A stretch of DNA of 62,000 nt, taken from positions 15,697,181 to 15,759,180 of the forward strand of contig CAIIXF020000010.1 of NCBI GenBank assembly GCA_903813345.2, written 5' to 3'. The position numbers and the translations under genes were made by a program. The notes under the pieces are model-generated. The model was not told where the DNA came from. It saw nothing but the letters and a program-made list of their open reading frames with translations, and did no database searches. Shown piece after piece: positions 24,001 to 39,000 of this stretch (position 1 is its first letter; the number at the start of each line of letters is the position of its first letter). This stretch comes from Owenia fusiformis. Taxonomy: Eukaryota; Annelida; Polychaeta; Sabellida; Oweniidae.

Positions 24001-27000
24001 CCATGCTGCCTCAATCGATTGAACACCCGCTGAAGCGATTCCATATGTTCATCAAAGGACGATGAATACACAATGATGTCGTCGAGGTAGACTAATACCT
24101 CTTGGTAATTTAAGCCTTGCATGATCAGACTCATCAGTCGCTGGAAGGTATGTGGAGCACCCTTCAATCCAAAGGGCATGCGGTTAAATTCCCAGTGGCC
24201 TTTTCTCGTTGAAAATGCGGTAAGGGGTTTGCTTGTTTCATCCAACTCGACCTGATGGTAACCGCTCGTAGCATCTAAAGTGGAGAAGATTCTAGCCTTT
24301 GACAAGTGATCTATGGCATCACCGATACGGATTAATGGGTAGTGCTGATCTTCTGTTGCATTGTTTAGAAATCTACTGTCATGACAAAACCTCCACTTAC
24401 CACTGCTCTTTGGAACTAATAACACTGGAGATGAGTGAGGCGACATTGACGGCTGAATTATTCCACATGCCAACATCCTGTCAACTTCTTGGTCAATAAC
24501 CTCAAGTTCCTTTGGGCTGTGGCGATACTGCCTGCGAAAGATAACTTTCTCTTCCTTCAATTTAATATGGTGTTTCATAATATCCGTTTTGCCCAAGTCA
24601 TTAACATCCTCAGAAAACACACACCTATAATCTTGAAGAAGGTGAAGCAGTCTGACCGATTGTGCCGAGTCTAAATGGTGTACATCAGCTCTCCATCTTG
24701 CCAATGCCTCCAAAAACATAGAAGGATCTTTCGGTAATATCTCTGATGTCAGTGGGGTTGCACCCACCTCATTGATTTGGACATCATTACCGTCCTTTCC
24801 AAAGGGATCAGGTACCGCATCATATTCACCGATAGTAGTAGTATCAAACACCCCCATGTGGGTGCCTTTATAAAGTCGTCTTGGAGATGTCTCTGGGTTA
24901 AGCACTCTAACTTGAACTGATTTCCCCAACACATCTGCTTGACAAAGCCCATTAGCTGCTACTACATGTTTCCGAGACAGTAATTTAGTGCTTGGGGTAA
25001 ACAACCCAGATAGGGAGTTCAAACGCATTGGTAACCTAGCTTCCACCCATGCTTCACTTTGCCCAGGTAGGATGACATCTCGAGCCAGGGTGATTTTACA
25101 CACTGCATTCCTATCCTCAGATATTGGGTTGAGTTTCAATGACTCATCATCAAGCCTGATAACGCTATTCCTTTTGGACACTGACCATGTATCAAATTGA
25201 TCCAAGACATCACGTCCAAGCAAAGCTGTCTTGGTTGAGCCCTGGATAACTGTTGTGAGCAAGGGTAGAACCCTGGAACCAATAGTAATTGTTAGCTGAA
25301 CTTGTCCTGCTACTTTGATACCTGTGCCATCTGCTGAAACACATGTAAAAGACTCAGGTTGTGACCTCAACTCAATGTCTTCAAGATGGTGTTTGTAGGT
25401 ATTTATGTCGATAACTGAGATCTTGGCACCTGTGTCAATTAGCCATTGCATTGGACGCTGCTCTTCCCCTTCTCGGTTACCAACTCCTACTGTTACCATG
25501 AGACCAGAAGATCCTTTTACCTCAGCAACCTCATTATTTGAGGAGCCGCTAACTGGTCTGTTGGAGGATGAATCTTTCCCATCTGTAGTTCCTGACTGGT
25601 TCGATCTCTGTCTGTTACTAGGGGATGGACAAGCCTTAGCCATGTGGCCTATACCTTGACAATTATAGCATCGTACACCTGACGAGGTTCCTTGTTTAGT
25701 AAAACAATTACGAGCTATATGCCCTGGCTTACCACAATGAAAACACGAAATATTACTCTGTCTGGGCTCAGATGTTGACTGTTGGGTCTTAAGTGATGAT
25801 ACAACAAGATTCTTTAATTCAAGTAATTCTTCCCGAAGTTGTGAAACTTGGTCAGGTTGTTGCACCACTGGAGGACCCACTGCTCCTATAAGTAATCCTT
25901 GATCCTCTGACTTGCTTTGCTTTGTTGCCTCCCAAACCCTGGTAGCCAATGTCAGCAAAGCCTCTTTGTCTAAGGAATGCACATCACTCTGTTTGGACAT
26001 ATCTTCCAACAGCTTACTCGGAATGGACTGGATGAACTGCGTCTTTATCATCATAAGTCTGGCATCCTGAGACACCTCTGGATATACTAACTTGGACTGC
26101 TCAAGCAACTTAGAATAAAACGTCTTGGGTGTATCAGACCCTAGTTGCATCTTAGTATATGTCTCCATTGCTGCTTTCCTTGTAGGCCGCACCTCAGTAC
26201 CAATGGCAGCTGTCAGTGTCTTAAAATCTATATCCTCATCTTCAGTTAATATCCTCTCATACTCTTCGAGAGGCTTGCCATCCAGAGTAGTACTTAGCAT
26301 CACTATTTTGGTCTGTTCTGTCCAGTTATTGGCAGTTGCTACCCTGCAAAAGTGTTTCAGCCAGCTATCCCAGGTTGTTGTCTTACAATCAAAATTCCTG
26401 GGAGTGACTGCTTTTCTGTATTCTCTAGTAGTACTGTTCTGTTGTGCTGCTGGGGGCTGAACTACGGGGCCTGGTTCATCCCCCGCTGCAAGTGCCTCAT
26501 TGGCACCACCTTCCCCATCTATGTCATTGGGCGGTTCTGCCATATTTACTGCCACCAATGTAATTACTCACAAATATAGGTAGTTTTAATATGGAAATAT
26601 ATTTTGAAACAATGTTAAAGTAACATATACATCTATATTACATGTACAATAAAAGGGTGGTTATACCACAAACTCTCAAAGCGGTTAGTAATGAAACCAA
26701 ATAAAGACCAGTAATGGTTACTCGCTACTTTTACTAGTCTGTGACACTGGTTACCCAAATTATCTGAAATCCTAACTTAACCTTGTGGTACCACCAAATC
26801 AACTGAGTAATCCTAATCGCTCACAACGAATACCCTATACTACCTACTGGCTGTGGGAACACTGTGTTTCCATCTGAATTAACTTACTCACTAACTCTTC
26901 GTTCTGCAAGTCCTAACACTTAACTATATTCTAATAACTCATGAACTAAAGTTAACCTATAATGGTTGCATACTTAAAATGTAGTCATAACAACTTCCCT

Positions 27001-30000
27001 ATGCTATGAATACACATGAATGCGTAAATACTACTAAGAGTTTAGTTTCCAGCTATAATATCTTATTAAGACATAATGACCCATAAAATGTGCATATATC
27101 AGTCAGAATGTTGCTGATTCAATGTTAATAATCAGACAATGTATATTGGGACACCCTGTAATGATATAAGCGATATTCTAATGTTTGCTGGTAACGGTTA
27201 CTCTAATCGTCGCTCCGGTACAATGAAGGCTTTGTTTTGTTCAACTACTTAACTCAGCACAATCCTACTCTATAGCAAATAATTGACTGCTCAATCTGGC
27301 CTTCTGTACAAATGGTCAAAGTTTATTGTACCACTCTATAATAACTCCAATATGTCGATCATTGAATCATATGCCATCATAATGCTCAATGTATCATAGT
27401 ACACTCTATAATGATATTGTGCTGGTATGCTAGTATCTTAGGCTCCTATATGGTCGCTCTGGTACATATTCTGTCTGGTTCATACTGTAATTGATGATCA
27501 CGGCAAATTGTGACATCCTATAACTACTAGTGCCAATGAATTAATGCTTTAACACCATAATAGTCAATGTATATGGGAATACTCTGTATCGATAATCACT
27601 GATACTCATTCTGGTCTCCAGTTCACGCATGAATAGTGAACACTATCAATATACACTATGAATGCTACTGAAGCACTATAATTACTAGTGCCAATCAATT
27701 AATCGTATAATACCATAATAGTCAATGTATATGGGGATACTCTGTAACAATATCTTTCTATAAATCACCAACACTCATGCGGGTCTCGTGTTCACGTGTG
27801 AATACTGGACACTGTTAATACACACTTTTATTGTTACACTAGGCAAATCAGTTAATGTTACAAAACTACATCTACGAGCACACTGATCACATGCTATAAA
27901 TCGTGACGATATCTTTCTATGAATTGCCAATACTCATTCGGGTCTTGAGTTCACTTGTGAATACTGGACACTGTTAATACACACTTTTATTGTTACGCTA
28001 GGCAAATCAGTTAATGTTACAAAACTACATCTACGAGCACACTGATCACATGCTATAAATCGTGACGATATCTTTCTATGAATTGCCAATACTCATTCGG
28101 GTCTTGAGTTCACTTGTGAATACTGGACACTGTTAATACACACTTTGATTGTTACGCTAGCCAAATCAGGTAATGTTACAAAACTACATCTACGAGCACA
28201 CTGATCACATGCTATAAATCGTGACGATATCTTTCTATAAATTGCCAATACTCATTCGGGTCTTGTGTTCACTTGTGAATACACACTTTGATTGTTACGC
28301 TAGGCAAATCAGTTAATGTTACAAAACTACATCTACAAGCAACACTGATCACATGCTATGAATCGTGCAATTTGTCGTGTATCTCAAGGTATTGCTGCTA
28401 TATTCTGTAAAACAAACCACCACCACAAGCGTTAGTATAAGGCCACTGGGAAGAATAATCAACTATACTCTATACCCGGAAACACATAAAAATATACCAT
28501 ATTACATATGCTTTGGATTCATCTGCTATTGTTTGATTATATGATTTGTCATTGGAGACCATTGTTAATTGAAAGATCAGTAATGTTTTGAGAGATTCTG
28601 ATAATGCCTCAGTCAATGAGGCAAAACTAAACATGCCAATGAGTCTGAAAACTTGATCACATAGAATTTACATACTCATCATATCTCCTTTTTACAATGC
28701 ATAACATTTAAAAAAATTTCAGGGGGGTTTACTTTTCATAACTTTGGACCAAAAATGGCCAAAATCACTTTCAACTTTCTGCCAGGGGAGAGAGGAGCTT
28801 CGCTCGGACCCCCAAATCACCCCTGACTATGGGCCTGCAATGGATACCTATCTGATAATCTAGATGTAGAGTTTCTTGTTGGTAGTTGAAAGCCCATGAT
28901 ATACATGATGGATCATGCACATTTGATTATAAGTAGTATCTAAAGAATATTGCATTTTCTCTCATTTCACTAACATTTCAAAAACTTATTTCTAAATGCT
29001 ATCATCTAAGAATATAATTCATAACTCAATATGGCATGACAAATAGGTCACAGTAACCTATATGCATGTACTGGTATATTTATTATCAATTTAAGTTCAA
29101 TACATTTTTTGCAAAGTTCAGTTTAACTGAAACTGAAAATAGATATAATCATCTACTTTACAATATATTAGAGCTTAAATGTATCTTGAAAGATCAAAAT
29201 ACCATTAAAAAGCAAGGACTTTAAATAGAACAATTACTCTTGTACATGTATCTCAAATTAAATAAATGAAAATAATTTGACTTATCATGATAAATTGCTC
29301 CGATGAAATTCTCAAATAATATTTTTGTTTCTTATGATACAATGATGAACTTTTTTAAAAAGTCAGTCTATCTCCTGATATATTATTTTTCAGACGTCAT
29401 TGCTCTTTTATTGACGCAGCTTAACCACTATAAATTCATTGCTTTTCCCTGCTCTTTCAAATAGCCTTGTTTAAATTAGAGGCATGCATGATAAGACTGC
29501 TGTCTACATCTATCATAATGCCGCAGGGGCGGGTCCAGGAATCAACAAGGGGGGGGGGGCCCAAATTTCCGGTCATAGAAAAAAACTTCCACGCTTGCGT
29601 AGAAATTTTTTTAGAAAACTTGAGGCATATTTTTCTAAAATTTGGCCTGAAATTAAAAGATAAGGCCTAAGAAGTCCTAGTAATGACCAAAAGGCCCACT
29701 TATTGAGGCATTTGGGCCCAATTTTTTTTCTCTGGGCCAAACTTAGGGGGGGGGGGCTCCGGATCCCCCACTGCACCGTATATTACAACACAATCAAGGG
29801 ATACCACCCATGATCTTGAAATCCACTGACCATGTGAAACATGAAAATCTGTTAGGTAAGCTGTCAGTTCTCATCATGGTCACACGCCTAAATGGCATGT
29901 TCGATTAGAACCGTGCACCTGTATGCATTTTGCAGCCTTGTATATGTAACAAATATATAAATATTCCAGTTTCACCTGTTAAAGTGCTCAAATAGCCAAG

Positions 30001-33000
30001 TCATTAACCTGATTTATTTATCTTTTGTTAAGGGGATGTATCTGTAAATCAGCATCTATTTAAAGTAAATCAGCATCTATTTAAATCATAATTTGTTTTG
30101 AAATTGACCTACCCCATTCCTACCCTCCTTTTAACTGAAACATTCAATGTTGATTTGCATGGCTTTGTGGAATAACGCAGATGCGAGTAGGTACAGTTTT
30201 ACCACCAGGTGGCTCATTCGGGTCAGATAGCATGGCAGGTATAGTAAAAAGTTCCCTTTAACTTAAATTGCATCTGTTTTAGTAGATCAATTTTTCATAT
30301 AACCCTTATGTATATAATAGTTATGCGAATTAAAATATGTCCAGTAAAAGAAAATGTTATCTGTCCAATACAAGAAAAGATATTTCACTTTTTGTGACTT
30401 TGTAACATGGGGTCTATGACGGAGCGGTAGGCAAACTGCGCGCCTACTATGCACGCAGTTTGGAACATTGACAAACTGCGCGCCTATTCACAAAATGGCA
30501 GACAGGGAGGACACGACTCCCAAGAGGATGGAAATTACTGACAATACAAAGTCAATTTTGGTTATCAGACAGTACCAAGATGTGGAGACTAAGTTACTTT
30601 ATACGTAGCACTCGATTTTTTTCCCGATGAATATCTAGTTATCTCAAAATAAGGTTCCCAATGAGCTTTCGTGTTCAAATTATACAGTGTTGCGTCATAT
30701 AATGTCTGTTTTTCGTAGTTTGACGTTTATTCAGCCCTCATGTTTGCATATACTGAAAGATATAGGATTGCTGCTAATGGTTTAAGTAATATAGGGTTTG
30801 TGTGTTAAACAGTGACAAGCCATTAACGTGATTTTATTTTTTTCGCTGTCAAACTGCGTGCATACTTTCACGTGGATTTCACAAACTGCGTGCCTAATAC
30901 TTACAAACTGCGCGCCTATATTTTCAAACTGCGCGCCTAATTTGCAAGCTGTGTGCAAGTTTGTTGTGTATTTTCAGAAAACGTAAACCCCTCTCACTAA
31001 ACCTGTCCATATATAAAAAAAAACAAAGTCTGTCCCTAACAAAGATGTAGATAACAACAGCGCATCTTCAAAAACCATGAAACCAGAATTAAACAAGATG
31101 TTATTTCCACACGCACCAATGAAGAAAATGAAACCAATCAAGAAACTAAAGGGGCGATTATTTAAAGGTACCAGTGACTCATTTTGAAATTAAAAGACTG
31201 TGAAAACCTCTTGCCCGATGTCCTCTCAAACCTTAAAAGAAATAGTACATTGTGTCAACCCTTCCTCAATTTCCTTACCCTCATCTCAACAAATTCAATC
31301 CCCCTTGAAATTACCGATTTATCAGGCTCGTATAATATACATGTACTGCAGTCGGAACATTCAAGTATTACTTCCTTTGGCAGATGCTATAGAATAGACT
31401 CGAAACGATTGTATCCCCAAAAATTCAAAGATTTAAGTGAAAAAGTTTTGAATTACTGAATTTTGCTCGTTATGCATGCGTGGTCACTTATTTATGGTAA
31501 CGTGGGTAATAAACAAAGTTTCAAGTCGAAAGAGTGAGATTGTTGTAAATATCATTTTCTTACTTATATGTTCCTAAAACTGTAAATTGATATAGTATTT
31601 TATAATGAGGAATTCATTGAATTCTAAGAAATGGCTTTTTGGACTGCATCAATCAAAAATCTAAATAAAAAAGGATTCAATATATATATTTACACAATTT
31701 TTATGAACGTATTTATTTATGTTGCACCATGCATGAAATAGTGTTAGTTTGAAATAAAGTAATAAAATAGGCAAGTTCGGCACTTCAATTGGGACCAGGC
31801 GGGGGCCTCCTGTGTGTCTTTTAGAAGGACCCCAATAGAATAAAACCATTTTCATGAGATTTTTGAACTCAACTCTATATGATGAAGTCGAATCATTGCG
31901 CCATACTTTTATAAAATCATATAGACAAGAACAAAATAAAATATATAAATATGTACATTTCAAATGGTTGTCAACCATCAACCCAATTTTAGTTTTTGAT
32001 TTTTTTCAACTTTTTCAATCTCTACCAGCAGCTTACTTACGTACTCCCATGAAATCACATAGGCCTGTATCAATAATATGCACGCAGTTTGGAAGAGTAT
32101 GCACGCAGTTTGTGATTTCTGGCTAAAATAGGCGCGCAGTTTGTGTTTTATTACTTCTTTCTGTCATGTTCATCTGTTTTAATACGAAATATTTTGTATT
32201 GTACGGGAGAACTGGGTTGAGATTTACCTGTGAATCAAAACCCAAGTGTTTTCTATTTCTGTGAAACGTGCGATATCAACTTTTGTATCGATAATCCAAA
32301 AATCGATGCCAATTTTTTGTATTAATCTGCTTATATTTTTAAACCAACGTTCATCTGGACATACATTTCGCTATCACATGGCTGAATCATATAATCGCCA
32401 CCGAATGGACGTGTGAAACTATAAAACAATTCAGAATAAATGTCTTAAAATGACGTTTGAAAACACAGACTCCAACTTGTATGATGCAATGTTGATAGGC
32501 GCGCAGTTTGTCAGTCTTTCAAACTGTGTGCATAGTAGGCAAGCAGTTTGGCTACCGCTCCATGTATGGGGAATCCTGAACTATAAAGACACATTTTCAA
32601 AAAAAAATTTAATTTTCAGAGATGATAAACAATTTTTGAATCCATATCTCTAGATGTACTACTTTAAAATGTGGATTTCAAATGTCACTTTGACATGACG
32701 TAAAAGTATACCCAGAACCTCAGGGCTATTTTTTTTTCAGGGTTATTAAGGTCAGTATAATAATGACATGCAGTTTTAGCCATATAACGCAACTGAACAT
32801 TGTTCCTACTTTTGTGTTGTTCACTCCTAATTCAGAGCGGAGGAGATATTAGGGAGTTTAAGCTTCCATATAAAATCTAAACGCCAACCTATACATATAA
32901 TATCACCTATTCATTATATTCCGTGTTAAGGTTGTAAATAACATTGCAAGCTTAAACTCCCTAGTATTGACCAAAAACCTAAAGCTAAACCCATCACTTT

Positions 33001-36000
33001 GAATTTTGATGCTATCATAATAGGTCTCATCAAGCAATTGTGCATGCTTGGTAAAAAAGACTCTTTAATCAGTGTTTTTTGTTTGATAGTCCATTGCATG
33101 ACTTATTTTAAATTTCCCCACTGTCAGTTTGTAATTGTAATCCATTCCTGTTCAAACAAACCCTATTGTCTGACTGAAAATCATTACAACCAATTTGGAT
33201 AAGTTCATTAGATGTGATTGAGTGTTCAATGACTTGGATAGTTAATAATATATCGGAGAATCTACAACATTTGTAATACAGTGTAATATATAGACTACTG
33301 TCTTATCAGGCACAGACAGACATTGTTAGGAGTTGAAACCGTAGGGTGCTTCTCTGACAGTAACTAGAGATAAAAATGTAATATGTGCCTACTAAATGTA
33401 GAAAATGGAAGTAAATCTTGAAATCGTGACTGACACGAAGTCTTGAGGGATTCTTTGTGTTGATGGCCTTTGTTGATCTGTTAACTGCTCTTGGTTTGAT
33501 TGAGTTATTTTTTGTGGCAATGAGAACATGATTCTATTACGTGAAGCTCTTGTAGTTAATGAAATTGCTGCGTTGTAAATGGAGCTAATCAAGATAACAA
33601 ATGTTTTCCAGTTATTGATATTTCAACACATTTTTTATTTTCTGAGATATTTAAAAAAGAATATCTGAAAAAAGAAGGAGTTACTATAAGGGGTTTCATT
33701 AAATCATTTAAAACAGGTAAAACATAACAATAAAGAATGAAAATTAGAATGCAAATATAGAAATTATAATTTTAATTTGGAAACAGGTACAATTTTTTAA
33801 GATCATCATGCAAAATTTCGAGGAAATTTCCCATTGCTTGCTACTAATGAAACCCCTACTATCAAAGAGTTTTACAATTTGCTGCTGAAATACATGTATG
33901 TCAATTGGACTTTTATGCATATTTTCAAGACTGAATAATGATTGAAGGTGAGATTGTTGAAGTTGGGATTTACATTGTATCAGAGATTTTTTCAGATATG
34001 TCTACAAGTGTATAATGCTTATTTGCACTCTAAGAGTTCAGCCTTTACTTGTTGGTGCAAATCAAAATATTTAGTTAGCTGTTACATTAAAATCACAATA
34101 TTTTTTTCTTAACTGCTAATGGATTCAGGTTCACAAAATAGATGACCAAAACTCTAGATATTTCTTGTTATCTTTAATGTAAAAGACATGCTCCATTTCT
34201 CCATGGGCTGATAAACAACATTTTATTAGCTTTCTTCTAACCTGGTCAGACCTTTCTGCAGATCTTTGGTGTGAACATCAATTTATTGTCTGAAAGTAGG
34301 ACTATGGGATGTAATGGACCAGAACATAATAAACTGAAAATTTCAACAGTCTTGATGAGCTCTGGTATATGGTGGATGGTATCTGTTGAAGATTTCAAAT
34401 AAAAGCCCTGATGCTTGGTACTTAGTCAATACTCAATGGAATAAATGTGCTTTCAAAAGATGGTGAATGGTATCTGTTCAAGATTCAAATAAAAACCCTG
34501 GTTCTTGGTACTTAGTCATTACTCAATGGAATATATGTGCTTTCAAAAGATGGTGGATGGTATTTGGAATAAATATGCTTTCAAAAGATGGTGGATGTTA
34601 TCTGTTGAAGTTTCAAATAAAAGCCCTGATGCTTGATACTTAGTCATTACTCAATCGAATAAATGTGCTTTCAAAAGATGGTAGATGGTATTCTGTTGAA
34701 GATTCAAATAAAAGTCCTGATGCTTGGTACTTAGTCATTACTCGATGGAATAAATGTGCTTTTCACTATTGACAGTTATGATGCATTTATAGTTTATTAT
34801 GATCACAAAACTGATTATCAAAACTGATATCAATTTTTGATTGTGACACATTTTACAAACTGACTTTATTAAAAGGGAAATTATTCATAGGGATGTTATC
34901 TCAAATGACATTATTAAAAAATACATTATTCAAAAGTGTATTCCCTGTATGACATTCTACAAAAATTACTGAACATTTACAAACCAATAAATTCTAAGAA
35001 TACGTCATTGTTGTCAGACAAAAATGGAAATACTCATCTATTGCCCAATTACCCTCTGCATTGCATTCATTCGACTTTTCTTCTTAAAAGAGAGATATGT
35101 TTTCGTTGATAGTTTATAACTAGACTCTGCGCGCAGGGTATTGCCTAATCTAGTATTGTAATTTTAGTAAATTATGTAATATTATTTGTATTTTTTATCT
35201 CTTCTCAGCTTACAACACAGCTGATGTTTTCTTTTTTATAAGGATTAAGATTACAGAGAGCCATCTGTGAAGGTAAATTAAAAGTTTGACATTGTCAAAT
35301 TTCCCATTAGTTAAGTCTCAATAGGAATCTGTAGCATATAATTCACTCCAGGATTTTAATTTGTTTTGTTTCTCCTTGGCTATTAGTGGGTCTCTTGATA
35401 GTTATTGCATCAGTGTTAGGATGTTACTTAATCCCTCTGTCCTTAAGACATCTCTCAAGACAATTGAAATACATGTGTGGTATGTTCTGATTCTTCCATT
35501 TTTAGAGGCCCTTACATAATAGATATATTTTAGCAATTTTGCAAGAAAAAAACATAAAAAACATCTTTGTACCTGGTTCCTTAATTCTTCTTTGCATAGA
35601 AACAAATTATATTGAAAATATTAAAATTTACTTAGCTATAAAAAACATAAAGTCATTTGACCTGGATTTAGACCATTCAAAATTAGGGCCAATTTTTTAT
35701 AAAAAATGTGGCCATGTTACGGTAGTAGATTCTACCCCTCTTTCACATCTACCTGATTCTTTTAACTATAATTTTTTTATGATTTAGGAAACCTCTCATA
35801 TTTTCCCCATGTAGGTCAGTTGACTATATTTATCAGCTAAATTAAGATTGCCATTTTTATTGAGTTTGTATTTATTTTTTGTCCCAAAGTGAATGAATTG
35901 TTGAGATAATTTGCTCTAATGGGTTGATCAGGTGCACCCGTCTTATGGTGGTTTTTTTTTACATTTGTTTTGACTAACATTAATGTGATTTTAGTAATTT

Positions 36001-39000
36001 TGATGGAATTTTGACAGTTCTCGGAATGTTTAAAAACTTGAAGTAAATGTAATTTGCTTCAATTCTACCATACTGGGAATGCTGAATTTCCTGGGACTTC
36101 AATATAACATTATGAAATAACACAATTAAATGATTAAATATCACAAATAATATGCTGAATTTCACTACAATTGGTATTTGGCAAATATATGCCTTTTTCA
36201 TATCTCAAATTTCTAATAATTTTCTCTAATTATACTCTAGTGTTAAAACATGCCACTGATCATTTTGTAGCAAGGAACTTCATTAAGTCTGATTGCCACA
36301 TGGGGCTGGATCCATACAACTGTGCCATCGATCACGCTAGACTCAGATCATTCCTGATTTGTAACATATGAGAACCACTCTTATTGGAATCATATTCAAT
36401 TGGGAGTTATCATTTCCTAATTTAAGCTCTTCGAGCCTTTCTGATGATATAGTTTATTACATTCATTTGTGACGTATTGATTGCACCCAGTGGCCATTTA
36501 TTGTTAAAAGTTGAATGTTTTCTAAGTTACGAAAGTTATTTGAGTTTTGGTAGTTATTTCATTAAATTCATCTAAAATTATCCCATTTTCCCATTTATTG
36601 CCCTCCACACCTATTCATTGCCCTTTCCCATTCATTAACCTAAATGCAGTAAGATATCGCGTTGCAAGGTCTAATTCAATGTAGGAGTCATCAATGGGAT
36701 AAATGTATCCCAAGCATAATGTTAATTAAACATTCATGGTCCTACAAACACAATCCCAGCAAAATTGCATTAGTTCTTAATGCTGATTGGTCCTAGTAGG
36801 TCACATGGGCTATCCCAAAATACAGTTGCACATACTTCCATTTGAGTAAAAAGCAGGGAATGTACGTGTACTTGCTGGCATGTAAATCACAGCTGAGAAT
36901 TTCTGCCATAAATACCATGCTAAATTCTAAAAGTAGTTTTTTTCAAATGTATGTTCATAGCATATATTTGCAAATACATATACTCTTTATGTTGTTTATA
37001 CCATTTTCTTTTCATGGATTCCTTTGAAGCATCAGTTTATTATTTTTTGATAGAAATCGAGTTGATGTTGTGACATGTTAAGGTGACCCTAGTACAATGA
37101 ATTTTAGACCTGTGAAATGTCTATGTTAATTTGCTGAATATCTCTACCTTAACAACAGATTTTTTAGAGGGCTGGCATAAACAATTATCGCAAAAATATT
37201 ATTAATGAAAGAAGTTGATGGCTGGTTATGAAAATTAACAGGTTTTCTATAATGATTTGTATTTATTTTGTCTGAAGCTGAGTTCATGTTGTTTGCCAGA
37301 TATACAATTTTGTTCTTTGTTTTCATGGTGTTGCCAATAGAAATTTCTGATGTTGCTAATTTTTTTGACTCATTTTTTTAATCCATTAGTTTAACCAGAA
37401 GTTCTTTCAGCTGTCTATTTCATAATTTGAGTGTGGATGACTCGAACTGAAAGAATAAGTCAAAATAACTTCGTATATTTGAATGCTTGTATATCATTGG
37501 AATACTGATTTTCTGAGGTTGCTTGAGGTTTATTCATGGTAAGGGGGGGATAACTGAGGACAACATGGTTAGATGGAGTTCCTCATGTTAGCATCATGGC
37601 TTCATGAGCATTATCTTATTGGCATAATCCAATATTTTATAGGATTCACTTAAACCTGGTTAATCCTTGTTGGTAACTATTTTGAAATTACCCGATACGC
37701 TTAACCGATTCCTGGATAAAGTATGGCTGTGAGGTACTTCAAAGTCAATGTTCCTCATCTTTTGCAGATCACGATTTCGAAACAGCATATAGAGAGAAAG
37801 GGTTCATATTTTAGTGGGGTACTTGATACATTTTCAGGGTTTAAGAGTAAAGATGGATGTGCCAGTTCTTTATATAGATATTTTTCCCCGATGTGATGTA
37901 ACCTCTGTATAATTGAAGCAAGAGGGCACTGCACCCACTTAGTTCTTGAACATACCTAAAAATCTAGTTGCATCCAGAAAAACCATGCAAATGTTAATAT
38001 TTAAGAACATGCTCTATTATTCTCTATCTTCTGGAAATGCTTCTAGGCAAATGACAAATGAAAAAAAAATTGTTGCCAGATTTGTGTATACAAATGTTAA
38101 TATTTAAGAACACTCCTCTGTTATTTTCCATCTTCTGGAAATGCTTCTGAAAATGACAAACGAAAATAAATATTGTTGCCAGATTTTACATTTACTGTCT
38201 GGGTTAAAGATACAAAATACTCATGCTCAAAAATGAGCATAAAAACTTTTGCATACATTCGAAAAAATTCTTGTTATATAACTTTTGTTGACATATTGCT
38301 TGTTTGCAATTAGCTTTCAGTTAACATCTCGACCTTATACATGCTTGACTGCATCTTGTCTATTTGGTACACATTGCATATGCAAGTAAACATCTTCTTA
38401 GAGACACCCTCTATCCTCCCATTTGCAATAACTAAGAAATAAGAAAATAACTAAGAAATAAATTAGTGCATTTGTGGTGATATATTCACAAAATTGCCAA
38501 CATTTTAGTGTAGCTGTTGTTTGTTGGGTACGTACGTGGGTGTGGTTAATCACAGTGAAATACTAATTAAAAGTATATGAACCACATATCTTCACAGGGT
38601 GTTATAAACATGTTCAGCTATGTGTAAAATAACATAATCCCACCATCATAAAAAGAGAAATTCAATTTGCAGCATATATCTCACTTAATGTAATTAATAA
38701 ATTGAATGTTACATCAAATTAAATAAGTCTAGGGTTTGAATGGAATACATCGAATCATGTTTCATTTTGCTACTATTCAGAGCAAAATCCTTAATTTCAC
38801 CCTGTTTGCAAAACTTGATTGTAACCCAGTTACCCTTTGCATTCGTTTGACTTCACTTCTTAAAAGAGAGCTTCGTCTTCAGGCTCTGCAAGCAGGGTAT
38901 AACCCAGTGGATCAACCTATAAGATCCTTGGTCAAAGATGAATAGGTAAGGTGAGTTTTACATTTGAATAGTTTCCAGAACATACATGTAATATTATGTA

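Larger units (their letters stand above)
19190..28506 (-). mobile_element. Full-length Gypsy-type LTR retrotransposon
   Basis: 9.3 kb, minus-strand orientation. It has 1949- and 1948-bp LTRs with TGTAAT...ATTACA ends, a TATG target duplication (19186-19189 and 28507-28510), a primer-binding site next to the 5' LTR, a polypurine tract next to the 3' LTR, and a single gag-pol frame with the order protease, RT, RNase H, integrase. That order defines Ty3/Gypsy (Metaviridae). No envelope frame is present. The LTRs differ at two positions that I could see, implying recent insertion. Confidence 0.97.

Noticed and set aside
26544-26558. Longer gag-pol start using TTG next to the LTR
   Set aside because: These bases are the primer-binding site. 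The first ATG is at 26543.
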